This document shows, piece by piece, positions 19,204 through 27,376 of a DNA stretch of 61,406 nucleotides (position 1 is its first letter; the number at the start of each line of letters is the position of its first letter). The DNA is taken from the IMG/VR virus record IMGVR_UViG_3300032323_001121, positions 1-61,406 of that record. One strand, given 5' to 3'. A program made the position numbers and the translations under genes. A model generated the notes under the pieces. The model was not told where the DNA came from. It saw only the letters and a program-made list of their open reading frames with translations, and did not search any database. The DNA comes from a virus.

Positions 19204-20937
19204 ATGAAATCAGGAGCAAGTGAAAGTTCTTATTATTTTCTTGAAGAATATTATAAGTTTCCAGAAAACATTATAGTTTCTCATTTACCACAAGAACTTC
19301 AACAATCAAATAAACCAGTCAAAGTATTGTGGTCGCAACATTCTTACGACCAACCAGTATATCTTAACTTTGATTTTTCAATTTGTGATTTAATTGTTTC
19401 TCCATCCAACTGGTGTAGAGAACAATTCATTAAGTATCATCATATTCCCGAAGATAAAATCGTCACAATTCCAACAGGAGTATCAAAGAAATTCACATAC
19501 TCCAACAAAAAATCAAAGACATTTATCTATACTTCCATACCATATAAAGGTCTTGAAGTTCTTGCAAAAATCATCCCTCATATTCCAGAGGCAACATTCA
19601 AGATTTTCTCTGCAATGAATCTTTATGATATTGAAGAAGACCCATATACAGAACTTTATGAGTATCTCAAATCACTTCCAAATGTAATCTACTCACCAGC
19701 AGTAGACCAAGCAGAACTGATAGAGCACTTACAAGATGCAGCATTCTTTATTCATCCAAACATCTGGGAAGAAACATTCTGTGTTTCTCTTGCCGAGGCT
19801 ATGTCTTGTGGATGCTTTCCAATTCTTACAGATATTGGAGCACTTCCAGAAGTATCAAATGAGATTGCAAATATTGTTCCTATGGAAGGAACAAGAACCT
19901 CCAAAGGATATGAAGTTACAGACAACTTCCTAAATAACTTTATAGATGCCTGTAAGTCTGCATTATACTTTTTTGATACTGATAGGCAGTACTACGACCA
20001 AATTTCACAATCTGTTTCACATTATGCTACTGAAACTTATGATTGGAAAAAAATTGCAAACGTTTGGAAACAAACATTAGAACCATTTAGTAAACAAACT
20101 ATGACTGAAAATTGTAATCAACTGCAAATTATTTCCCCAGAGGAAGCAGTAAATAACGAAGAATATCTAAAACAAGCATTTCAAGAAGTGCTTCGTTGGG
20201 AAGATGCAGATAAAGAACTCGCACAAGGAAGAACCAATTTCCAGATTGAAAAGTTCTTTCTGTTAGAGCAATACACAGTTCCAGCAGCATTCCAGGCAGC
20301 AATTAAGAATCGTCGCATTCTTGCCGAAGGTTATATGCAGAAACTGATTGAGATGAAAGAAAAAGTTCGTGAGTTTGAGTATCGTTGGAAAGATAAGAAT
20401 ACTGATGAACCCGTAGAGTGGCACACATCTGGACCTAGTGGTGGTTCAACAAAACTCTATTGGCACGATTTGGATTCAATTTCAACTCAAAACTACTTGA
20501 AGTCTTGTGAGTTGGAGATTCGTGACCGTATTCAGCAAATGAATTTCTTTGATAAGATTATTAATCGTTTGATTGAACTGAATGGTGGTAAGACAGTCAC
20601 CAAAGAACAGTTTGAGAATGAGGACCATATCTATTGGGAACGCAGATTTGCAGAGCAATCTCTGGATGAAATGGTAAGTTCCAAGACTGGTATTAGTATC
20701 GGTAATCTTCACTCAATGAGAAGAGGAACTGCTCCTACATTAGTGAGTGATGATACTAACCGAATCAAGAATGGTTATGGTGCTCTTGCTGATGCTATTA
20801 ATGACCCAGATAAATTCCTAAATACTCTGCAAGAGAAAGTTCTTCGTGGTATTGAAGAAGTGACGAATACTGATTTAGGTTTGCTTGCACCTGGAACAGA
20901 ACAACATCAACAACTTTTAGAATCCAGAAACTCATAA
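19204..20937 (+). CDS. GT4-like glycosyltransferase fused to an unrecognised helical domain
   Basis: 577 residues. Residues ~1-295 read as a GT-B glycosyltransferase: WSQHSYDQPVY, LIVSPSNWCREQFIKYH, IPTGVSKKF, IYTSIPYKGLEVL and HPNIWEETFCVSLAEAMSCG (the E...E of GT4-type enzymes), ending in a helical YDWKKIANVWKQTL. Residues ~300-577 are a different, charged, largely helical region starting MTENCNQ; it contains FQIEKFFLLEQYTVPAAF and LLAPGTEQHQQLLES. An in-frame ATG at 20101 marks the junction, so the C-terminal part could once have been, or still be, a separate product. Next to repeat adhesins. Confidence 0.75.
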   Translation: MKSGASESSYYFLEEYYKFPENIIVSHLPQELQQSNKPVKVLWSQHSYDQPVYLNFDFSICDLIVSPSNWCREQFIKYHHIPEDKIVTIPTGVSKKFTYSNKKSKTFIYTSIPYKGLEVLAKIIPHIPEATFKIFSAMNLYDIEEDPYTELYEYLKSLPNVIYSPAVDQAELIEHLQDAAFFIHPNIWEETFCVSLAEAMSCGCFPILTDIGALPEVSNEIANIVPMEGTRTSKGYEVTDNFLNNFIDACKSALYFFDTDRQYYDQISQSVSHYATETYDWKKIANVWKQTLEPFSKQTMTENCNQLQIISPEEAVNNEEYLKQAFQEVLRWEDADKELAQGRTNFQIEKFFLLEQYTVPAAFQAAIKNRRILAEGYMQKLIEMKEKVREFEYRWKDKNTDEPVEWHTSGPSGGSTKLYWHDLDSISTQNYLKSCELEIRDRIQQMNFFDKIINRLIELNGGKTVTKEQFENEDHIYWERRFAEQSLDEMVSSKTGISIGNLHSMRRGTAPTLVSDDTNRIKNGYGALADAINDPDKFLNTLQEKVLRGIEEVTNTDLGLLAPGTEQHQQLLESRNS

Positions 20938-20948
20938 GGAGAAAGTAG

Positions 20949-23198
20949 ATGCCAGCAGGAGACGTATTTGGTCTTGATGGATTTTTTCTAAACGTATCAA
21001 ATCCCATTACGGTTTCTGCTGTAGACATTAATTCTACTGCTACAGGTGCTGGTGTTACTGTTGTGAGTGGAGTTTTAGATTCTACTGCTGGTATTGCAAC
21101 TCTTACTCTTTCAACTGCTGCTGGTCTCACAACAACACCTTTTTATACTGGAGCAAAGATTGCAGTTTCTGGTATTGGTTCTACAACAGGAATAGCATAT
21201 ACTGGATATAATGGAAATTTTGTAGTCACAGGATTTGCAGGAACTACAACAGTTTCTTATGCGACTACTGGTTATGTTGGTAATGTAACTGCTGGTATTA
21301 CCACAACTGGTTTGGTAATGTTAGTGACTGATGGGAATGTCACGAATACCACTTGGAGTACCTCTCAAACTCACGGTTGGTTTGGTGGTGGTTTTTCGTT
21401 TCCAGGACCCATAACTTATTCAACAGTAGACCGTATAGATTTCTCTAATGATACTGGAACTGCAAGTATAAGAGGTCCATTAAGTTCAGCAAGATACAGA
21501 TTAGCAGCAACAGGAAACTCTAACTATGGTTGGTTTGGTGGTGGTATTCCTGGACCAGTATCAAGAGTAGACCGTATAGATTTCTCAAATGATTCTTCTA
21601 CTGCATCAGTCAGAGGTCCATTAAGTTTAGTAAGAAATAGTTTAGCAGCAACAGGAAACTCTAACTATGGTTGGTTTGGTGGTGGTGGTGGTATTCCTGG
21701 AGCATTCTCAACAGTAGACCGTATAGATTTCTCGAATGATTCTGGAACAGCATCAACAAGAGGTCCATTAGTTTTAGAAATATATAGTTTAGCAGCAACA
21801 GGAAACTCTAACTATGGTTGGTTTGGTGGTGGACTTGTATTCATACCAACAGTGAAATTATCAAGAGTAGAACGCATAGATTTCTCAAATGATTTTTCAG
21901 CATCATCAATAAGAGGTCCATTAAGTGCTTCAAAATATGTTTTAGCAGCAACAGGAAACTCTAACTATGGTTGGTTTGGTGGTGGAAGAGCTGTTCCATC
22001 ATCAACCTACTTATCAACAGTAGACCGTATAGATTTCTCTAATGATTCTGCAGCAGCATCAGTTAGAGGTCCATTAAGTTCTGAAAGACAAAGATTATCA
22101 GCAACAGGAAACTCTAACTATGGTTGGTTTGGTGGTGGATATGGATCATCACTACCATATCAAGCAACAGTAGACCGTATAGATTTCTCTAATGATTCTA
22201 CATCAGTATCAGTGAGAGGTCCATTAAGTTCAGCAAGAGGATATCATGCAGCAACATCAGGACAGGCAAGGTCTTCAAGTGTTCGTCTTGCAAAAACTTT
22301 TGGATATGGATGGTTTGCTGGTGGTTTTCCTGGACCATCAGTATCAACAGTAGACCGTATAGATTTCTCTAATGATTCTTCTACTGCATCAGTTAGAGGT
22401 CCATTAAGTCAAGCAAGAAGAGATTTAGCAGCAACAGGAAACTCTAACTATGGTTGGTTTGGTGGTGGTCTTATTCCTGGATCAACAGCAACAGTAAACC
22501 GTATAGATTTCTCTAATGATTCTACATCAGTATCAGTGAGAGGTCCATTAAGTTTAGCAAGATATGCTTTAGCAGCAACAGGAAACTCTAACTATGGTTG
22601 GTTTGGTGGTGGTAGTCCTGGTGTAGTAGCAACAGTAGACCGTATAGATTTCTCTAATGATTCTGCAACAGCATCACCAAGAGGTCCATTAAGTTCGGCA
22701 AGAGATGGTTTAGCAGCAACAGGAAACTCTAACTATGGTTGGTTTGGTGGTGGTATTGATTTAGCACCAACTCCAGACTTATATTATGCAACAGTAAACC
22801 GTATAGATTTCTCTAATGATTCTCCATCAGCATTAGTAAGAGGTCCATTAAGTTTGGCAAGATATTATCTTACTGCAACAGGAAACTCTAACTATGGTTG
22901 GTTTGGTGGTAGCAAAGCTGGTTCCCCACCAACAGCAGTAGCAACAGTAGACCGTATAGATTTCTCAAATGATTCTTCAACAGCATCAGTAAGAGGTCCA
23001 TTAAGTTCGGCAAGATATAATTCTACTGCAACAGGAAACTCTAACTATGGTTGGTTTGGTGGTGGTTTTTTTCCTGGTGTAGTAGCAACAGTAGACCGTA
23101 TAGATTTCTCAAATGATTCTTCCACAGCATCAGTAAGAGGTCCATTAAGTTTAGCAAGAAGTACTTTAGCAGCAACAGGAAACACACCAATAGGATAA
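20949..23198 (+). CDS. 12-repeat kelch-like adhesin with N-terminal virion domain (paralogue 3 of 3)
   Basis: 749 residues. Residues ~1-140 are a Gly/Thr-rich beta domain (NPITVSAVDINSTATGAG, TGYNGNFVVTGFAGTT) resembling cyanophage virion proteins, possibly the attachment part. From residue ~141 there are 12 kelch-like units, again 6+6 around the linker SGQARSSSVRLAKTFGYG. Unit loops are rich in Pro and Gly (IPGP, FPGP, SPGV). Preceded by a good ribosome-binding site (AAGGAGA) 8 nt before the ATG. Followed by a late promoter and a prolyl-hydroxylase-like gene. Confidence 0.75.
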   Translation: MPAGDVFGLDGFFLNVSNPITVSAVDINSTATGAGVTVVSGVLDSTAGIATLTLSTAAGLTTTPFYTGAKIAVSGIGSTTGIAYTGYNGNFVVTGFAGTTTVSYATTGYVGNVTAGITTTGLVMLVTDGNVTNTTWSTSQTHGWFGGGFSFPGPITYSTVDRIDFSNDTGTASIRGPLSSARYRLAATGNSNYGWFGGGIPGPVSRVDRIDFSNDSSTASVRGPLSLVRNSLAATGNSNYGWFGGGGGIPGAFSTVDRIDFSNDSGTASTRGPLVLEIYSLAATGNSNYGWFGGGLVFIPTVKLSRVERIDFSNDFSASSIRGPLSASKYVLAATGNSNYGWFGGGRAVPSSTYLSTVDRIDFSNDSAAASVRGPLSSERQRLSATGNSNYGWFGGGYGSSLPYQATVDRIDFSNDSTSVSVRGPLSSARGYHAATSGQARSSSVRLAKTFGYGWFAGGFPGPSVSTVDRIDFSNDSSTASVRGPLSQARRDLAATGNSNYGWFGGGLIPGSTATVNRIDFSNDSTSVSVRGPLSLARYALAATGNSNYGWFGGGSPGVVATVDRIDFSNDSATASPRGPLSSARDGLAATGNSNYGWFGGGIDLAPTPDLYYATVNRIDFSNDSPSALVRGPLSLARYYLTATGNSNYGWFGGSKAGSPPTAVATVDRIDFSNDSSTASVRGPLSSARYNSTATGNSNYGWFGGGFFPGVVATVDRIDFSNDSSTASVRGPLSLARSTLAATGNTPIG

Positions 23199-23201
23199 AT
23201 A
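23194..23201 (+). promoter_or_regulatory. T4-type late promoter GATAAATA
   Basis: GATAAATA spans the stop codon of the third repeat adhesin and lies 22 nt before the ATG at 23223, in the same arrangement as at 15811. Confidence 0.55.
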
Positions 23202-23222
23202 CTTTCAACTACATTATTACTA

Positions 23223-23873
23223 ATGAATTTATTATCAAAAGTTTTGATTGCACCAAAAGTCATCAGTCAAGAAGGTATTGATGCACTGGTAAATCATATG
23301 AAAACTTCCAAGACAGAAGACCTTTCAGTATTTGACCCAGACAAATCCAATCAGACACGAGGAACTGAATGGATTACTGATAAGAGAACAAGAGATACTC
23401 AAATAGCACCAATTGAACCTGTATTTCCACAGGTCAATGAACTGATGCATCATATTGTAAAGCAAGTCATCAATCCTTTTTATCAGTTTGAAGTGGATAG
23501 TAGTGAAGTTCCACAACTTCTTTGTTATGATGTAGGAGGACACTACCAACCTCATATTGACGGTGAAGGTGTATGGACTGCACCAGACCAAACACAACTA
23601 TGGAGAAAGACAGTAGACCGTGATTTGTCTATGGTCTTATATTTGAATGATGGTTTTGAGGGTGGAGATTTTGTATTTCCAGACCTTCATATTCGTGTTC
23701 GTCCTGAACCTGGACTTTTAGTGTGCTTTCCTTCTAATCGTTATTATAGACACGGTGTAGAACCAGTCACCAAAGGAAACAGATATTCTATGGTGACTTG
23801 GATGACTGTGAAAGGATTTGAGAGTATGGAAACACAATCTAATAACCTCAAAGCTAAATATGGAGTATGCTAA
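23223..23873 (+). CDS. Prolyl 4-hydroxylase-like Fe(II)/2-oxoglutarate oxygenase
   Basis: 216 residues. PQLLCYDVGGHYQPHIDGEG gives the H-x-D iron ligands (~residues 109-111); LSMVLYLNDGFEGGDFVFP is the jelly-roll core; RHGVEPVTKGNRYSMVTW gives the distal His and the Arg that binds 2-oxoglutarate. This order is typical of P4H-alpha-type enzymes carried by cyanophages. Soluble, late-promoter driven. It follows a repeat adhesin with Pro-rich loops, which are plausible but unproven substrates; the collagen-like repeats in the window contain no proline. Confidence 0.85.
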   Translation: MNLLSKVLIAPKVISQEGIDALVNHMKTSKTEDLSVFDPDKSNQTRGTEWITDKRTRDTQIAPIEPVFPQVNELMHHIVKQVINPFYQFEVDSSEVPQLLCYDVGGHYQPHIDGEGVWTAPDQTQLWRKTVDRDLSMVLYLNDGFEGGDFVFPDLHIRVRPEPGLLVCFPSNRYYRHGVEPVTKGNRYSMVTWMTVKGFESMETQSNNLKAKYGVC

Positions 23874-23879
23874 GAACCG

Positions 23880-24395
23880 ATGATTACTTATACTTGGAGT
23901 ATTTCTAAACTAGATTGTGCCCCAGCAGAAAATGGACTCACTAATATTGTAAAAGTTATTCACTGGGGACTTACAGGAGTAGATGAGAGTGGTGTATCCG
24001 CATCTATAAATAATTCTTATCCTCTCCCCTCACCAAGTCCAGAAGCATTTGCCGATTATTCAACTCTCACACAAGAAACTGTGATTAGTTGGTTAGAAAG
24101 CAACCTTGATGTTGGGTATATAAAATCAAGACTTTCTAATGAGATTGCGTCTCAATATAATCCTCCAATCACTTCATTACCTCTTCCTTGGATAAGAGTA
24201 GAAGAACCTGTTGTGGTTGAAGAAGAAACTACAACTACTGAAGAAACTACAACTACTGAAGAAACTACAACTACTGAACAGACACTAGAAGAAAAGATTG
24301 CTGATGGTTATAATCCTGACGCAAGAGATGGCGATGAAGACGGTATAGTTCAAGAAGGTACTAAATGGGAAAGACCAGTAGGAACTGAGCTATAA
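23880..24395 (+). CDS. Small virion-associated protein with Thr/Glu tandem repeat and acidic tail
   Basis: 171 residues. An N-terminal domain (ITYTWSISKLDCAPAENG, NIVKVIHWGLTG) resembles a family common next to cyanophage structural genes. It is followed by WIRVEEPVVVEEE, three copies of the hexapeptide-like ETTTTE encoded by an 18-bp tandem DNA repeat (about 24230-24280), and an EF-hand-like acidic segment DARDGDEDGIVQEGT near the C-terminus. Last gene of the late fibre module. Role unknown; a virion protein is likely from context. Confidence 0.65.
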   Translation: MITYTWSISKLDCAPAENGLTNIVKVIHWGLTGVDESGVSASINNSYPLPSPSPEAFADYSTLTQETVISWLESNLDVGYIKSRLSNEIASQYNPPITSLPLPWIRVEEPVVVEEETTTTEETTTTEETTTTEQTLEEKIADGYNPDARDGDEDGIVQEGTKWERPVGTEL

Positions 24396-24451
24396 TTTAT
24401 CTTCAAACCCAACAGAGTGATTTTAGACAGGTTTTGATATCTTGTCAACAC

Positions 24452-24480
24452 TTGACACCTAAAAGTCTTTGATGTATGAT
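24452..24480 (+). promoter_or_regulatory. Sigma-70-type promoter TTGACA-N17-TATGAT
   Basis: TTGACA (24452-24457) and TATGAT (24475-24480) are exactly 17 bp apart. No ORF with a start follows before the strong terminator at 24559-24584, so the promoter seems to serve a short untranslated RNA. Confidence 0.7.
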
Positions 24481-24486
24481 GTATAA

Positions 24487-24584
24487 GTCTTCGCAACTTT
24501 GTATCTTTGAGTTGTAAGACCCGTCCTTGTGGTGGTGGACGGTTTCTATGGTGGTACAAGGGGGGGCAACTGCCCCCTTTTTTT
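24487..24584 (+). ncRNA. Candidate small RNA between promoter and terminator
   Basis: About 98 nt run from the predicted start after TATGAT to a U-tract terminator. There is no convincing ORF. Two internal stems are visible: GTCTT-CAACT pairing with AGTTG-AAGAC (about 24489-24525), and CCGTCC pairing with GGACGG (about 24527-24542). The 3' end is a GC-rich hairpin followed by T7. Located at the border of the late module and the VWA/CobS unit. Function unknown; no resemblance to a known RNA family was recognised by eye. Confidence 0.5.
24559..24584 (+). terminator. Intrinsic terminator
   Basis: A G-run and C-run stem (GGGGGGCA / TGCCCCC) with a 2-nt loop, followed by seven or more T. Separates the upstream unit from the VWA gene. 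Confidence 0.85.
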
Positions 24585-24585
24585 C

Positions 24586-24594
24586 TGCTATGAT
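24586..24594 (+). promoter_or_regulatory. Extended -10 promoter TGCTATGAT
   Basis: TGC plus TATGAT directly after the terminator and 26 nt before the ATG at 24620. The hairpin-then-extended-minus-10 layout is the repeated cassette seen throughout the early region. Confidence 0.6.
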
Positions 24595-24619
24595 TACGGA
24601 GTAGTCAAAAGCACCCCCG

Positions 24620-26782
24620 ATGCCCGTTAATTTAGAAGTTAAAGGAATGCTGGCTAAATGCCTTGCGATGGAAAATATTATCATTGAGCATAAAAAAGTT
24701 CCAACTGCTATGTTTGATGTAGACCGTAGAATTCTCACTTTACCGACTTGGGATAAAGCTAGTAATACTGTATATGACCTTTTGGTCGCCCATGAAGTAG
24801 GCCATAGTTTATTCACAAATAATGTGGATTGGACTATTGATTACCCAGAAGTCCCCAAAGATTTTATGAATGTTTTGGAGGATGTGCGAGTAGAGAAACT
24901 AATGAAGAAAAAGTATGCTGGTCTTTCCAGGACTTTCTTCAATGGTTATAACGAACTCAATAGTGATGATTTCTTCTCCACAAAAGAAGAAAATCTTGAT
25001 GAACTATCTTTTATTGACCGTATCAATCTTTATTACAAGATTGGAGCATTTCATAATATTGCTTTCAACGATGATGAAGAGCAGTTCCTAACTCGTGCTG
25101 GTCAAACCGAAACGTTTGATGATGTGCTAAAACTTGCTCGTGAGATTGTAGAGTTTGTGAAATACAAACGTCAAAAGGTAAATAACCTTCCTGAAAATGA
25201 TATGGAGCAATCTTCTAGTCCTGGTGGTGAGGAAGTAGAAACTCCCAAACCTAATCAAGGTTCTGGTAGTGATACTCAAAACGACCAAGAAGGTCAAGAT
25301 GAAGGTGAAGGTGAAGGTGGGGGTCAAGATGAAGGTGAAGGAGGTGAACTTTCTAAATCTATGGAAGCACCAGAAGGTGGTGGAAATGGTGTTGACCCAA
25401 GCAATAAGCACGGGGAAATGAATGAATTGGAGTCCAAAACTTCAAAGTCTTTTGATGAAAAATCCAAAGACCTTGTAGATAGGTATTCCCAGGAAACCAA
25501 CTATGTGGAACTTCCTGAAATGATTCTTGAGAATATGATTATTCCTAATGAGTTCATTCACAGTAAAGCAAAGGAAGAGTATTCTAGGAATGATGTGAAT
25601 AAGGATTACTTTGCTCTTGCTTGTAAAGAGTATGCTACTTACAAGAAATCAGCAGAGAAAGAAGTATCTTATCTGGTAAAAGAGTTTGAGTGTAAGAAGT
25701 CTGCCGACCAATATGCTCGTGCCTCTACTGCCCGTACAGGGGTTCTAGACACGCAGAAACTTCATACCTATAAGTTCAACGAGGACTTGTTTAAGAAGGT
25801 CTCTGTGGTCCCTGACGGTAAGAATCACGGTCTAATCTTTATTCTAGATTGGTCTGGTTCTATGAATAACTTTATTCTGGATGCTTATAAGCAACTGTTG
25901 AATTTGGTTTGGTTCTGCCGTAAGGTGAATATTCCTTTTGAGGTTTATGCTTTTACTTTGGAATGTAATTCTTATATGGAAGTACAACCAAATCACCCTC
26001 TTACTTATAAGAAAGTAGCAGGTGTTATCGCACCAGAAGCATCATTCCGTTTGATGAACTTTTTCACCAGCAAAACGAATAATCGTGTTCTAGAAGAGCA
26101 ACTCAAGAATATCTGGACTGCTTGTTATGCTTATCAATGTCATAGGGGTGTTGTTCCTCGTCATCTTGAACTCTCTGGTTCTCCTATTGGTGAAAGCATT
26201 ATGGCTCTTCATTCTTTGATTCCTGATTTTCAGGCAAAGAATAAACTTCAAAAGGTTAATGTAGTCTTCTTGACTGATGGTGAAGGATACCAAAATCCTG
26301 TAACCAAAGAGAAGAAAGGTCACTATGATGATACTTATATTGGTATGACGAGATACAACAAAACTTCTATTCGTGATCGCAAAAGTGGTCGTGTCTATCG
26401 TAGTTTTGATTACAATAGTTTCTCCCAATATGCTAAAATCCTTCTGGAAACGGTCAAAGATAGGTTCTCTACTGTAAATCTTATCAACTTCCGTATCACT
26501 CCTGGTCGTGATTTCCAAAACTGCTACCGTTGGTATGGTAGTGGGTATGATAATTATGAGAGTGCGAAAGTAGAATACAGGAAGAACCACTGTATTAGTT
26601 TCAGCAATACTGGTTTTGACCAATTCCATGTGATTGCTGCTAGTTCTCTCGCACAAGATGAGGACTTCAAAGTAGAAGAAGGTGCTTCCAAAGCACAAAT
26701 CAAAACTGCTTTTGTGAAGATGTTAGGTAAGAAAAAGACCAACAAAAAACTTCTGGGTTCTTTTGTTGACCTGATTTCTTGA
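24620..26782 (+). CDS. VWA-domain protein with zincin motif (CobT-like partner of CobS)
   Basis: 720 residues. VAHEVGHSLF (H-E-x-x-H, ~residues 56-60) is a zinc-protease-type motif. A central acidic low-complexity region (EGQDEGEGEGGG, ~residues 220-250) precedes a C-terminal VWA domain with HGLIFILDWSGSMNNF (MIDAS DxSxS, ~residue 408) and VVFLTDGEGY. This order resembles CobT/VWA partners of MoxR-type ATPases; T4-type cyanophages carry such a gene near cobS. It is separated from cobS here only by an HNH gene. Probably forms a remodelling complex with CobS; the cellular target is unknown. Confidence 0.8.
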   Translation: MPVNLEVKGMLAKCLAMENIIIEHKKVPTAMFDVDRRILTLPTWDKASNTVYDLLVAHEVGHSLFTNNVDWTIDYPEVPKDFMNVLEDVRVEKLMKKKYAGLSRTFFNGYNELNSDDFFSTKEENLDELSFIDRINLYYKIGAFHNIAFNDDEEQFLTRAGQTETFDDVLKLAREIVEFVKYKRQKVNNLPENDMEQSSSPGGEEVETPKPNQGSGSDTQNDQEGQDEGEGEGGGQDEGEGGELSKSMEAPEGGGNGVDPSNKHGEMNELESKTSKSFDEKSKDLVDRYSQETNYVELPEMILENMIIPNEFIHSKAKEEYSRNDVNKDYFALACKEYATYKKSAEKEVSYLVKEFECKKSADQYARASTARTGVLDTQKLHTYKFNEDLFKKVSVVPDGKNHGLIFILDWSGSMNNFILDAYKQLLNLVWFCRKVNIPFEVYAFTLECNSYMEVQPNHPLTYKKVAGVIAPEASFRLMNFFTSKTNNRVLEEQLKNIWTACYAYQCHRGVVPRHLELSGSPIGESIMALHSLIPDFQAKNKLQKVNVVFLTDGEGYQNPVTKEKKGHYDDTYIGMTRYNKTSIRDRKSGRVYRSFDYNSFSQYAKILLETVKDRFSTVNLINFRITPGRDFQNCYRWYGSGYDNYESAKVEYRKNHCISFSNTGFDQFHVIAASSLAQDEDFKVEEGASKAQIKTAFVKMLGKKKTNKKLLGSFVDLIS

Positions 26783-26791
26783 TTTGAAAAA

Positions 26792-26826
26792 ACAGACGTT
26801 ATCATATAAATAGTGATAACGTCTGT
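26792..26826 (+). promoter_or_regulatory. Late promoter TATAAATA in the loop of a perfect 13-bp inverted repeat
   Basis: ACAGACGTTATCA (26792-26804) is the exact reverse complement of 26814-26826. The 9-nt loop is TATAAATAG, a perfect T4-type late promoter. It lies 10 nt before the HNH start at 26837. In read-through RNA the arms can pair; a transcript started at the late promoter would carry only the right arm. Confidence 0.7.
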
Positions 26827-26836
26827 ATTACTAAAA

Positions 26837-27376
26837 ATGGCAAATGAAATTAGAAATGAGAAAGAAAGAGAAAGATATAAAAGTAAAATAAAAGATGAAG
26901 CATTTAAAGAAAATAAAAGAAAAAGAGATTTAGCATACTATCACAAGACAAAAGAAGTAAGAGTTGCTAAACAAATTGAAAGAAGAAAAGAACTTTTATT
27001 TGAAGCAAAAGAAAAATTGGGTGGAAAATGTATATGGTGTGAAACAACTGAAAATCTTCAATTTGACCATATTGATGATTCAATAAAAGAATATAACGTA
27101 GCAAATGCTGTAAGAAATACTAGAAAAGTTTTTTGGGATGAAGTTGAAAAATGCCAACTACTTTGCTACAAATGTCATAATAAAAAATCAGCAGCACAAA
27201 GAAAAGCAAAACAAGACCTTTGGTTATCTCTTCCGTTTGATGAAAGAGAAAAACTACTGAACCAAGTGCTTGGGACACCTGATGGACCGTCCATTGGGGG
27301 CAGACAGGAGACCCCAAATGCCCTATACTGTAAGGGTAGTCAAGACAGACCAACTTATTATGGAAAACGCAATTGA
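26837..27376 (+). CDS. HNH homing endonuclease
   Basis: 179 residues using the ATG at 26837 after the hairpin promoter (an upstream in-frame start at 26813 lies inside the hairpin). A very basic N-terminus (RERYKSKIKDEAFKENKRKR) is followed by the zinc-bound HNH core: CIWCETTENLQFDHID and CQLLCYKCHNKKSAAQ. The ORF reads on through a promoter cassette (tail TPDGPSIGGRQETPNA) and overlaps the cobS start by 17 bp. Similar in plan to the HNH gene at 43425. Free-standing mobile gene inserted between the VWA gene and cobS. Confidence 0.8.
   Translation: MANEIRNEKERERYKSKIKDEAFKENKRKRDLAYYHKTKEVRVAKQIERRKELLFEAKEKLGGKCIWCETTENLQFDHIDDSIKEYNVANAVRNTRKVFWDEVEKCQLLCYKCHNKKSAAQRKAKQDLWLSLPFDEREKLLNQVLGTPDGPSIGGRQETPNALYCKGSQDRPTYYGKRN
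27268..27329 (+). promoter_or_regulatory. Promoter cassette with -10 TATACT
   Basis: Shows the repeated cassette wording (GGACACCTGATGG..., a G/C-run hairpin, ...AAATGCCCTATACT). -10 is 27324-27329, 31 nt before cobS. Embedded in the 3' end of the HNH reading frame. Confidence 0.5.

Noticed and set aside
13890-23198. Diversity-generating retroelement acting on the adhesin loops
   Set aside because: No reverse transcriptase or template repeat is visible, and loops differ in length rather than by adenine-directed substitutions.
24225-24285. Short tandem array that could be a regulatory iteron
   Set aside because: It is an 18-bp in-frame repeat coding for ETTTTE in the 23880 gene.
26090-26698. 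202-residue antisense ORF opposite the VWA gene
   Set aside because: Shadow of a strongly supported coding frame; composition is not protein-like and no start context is present.
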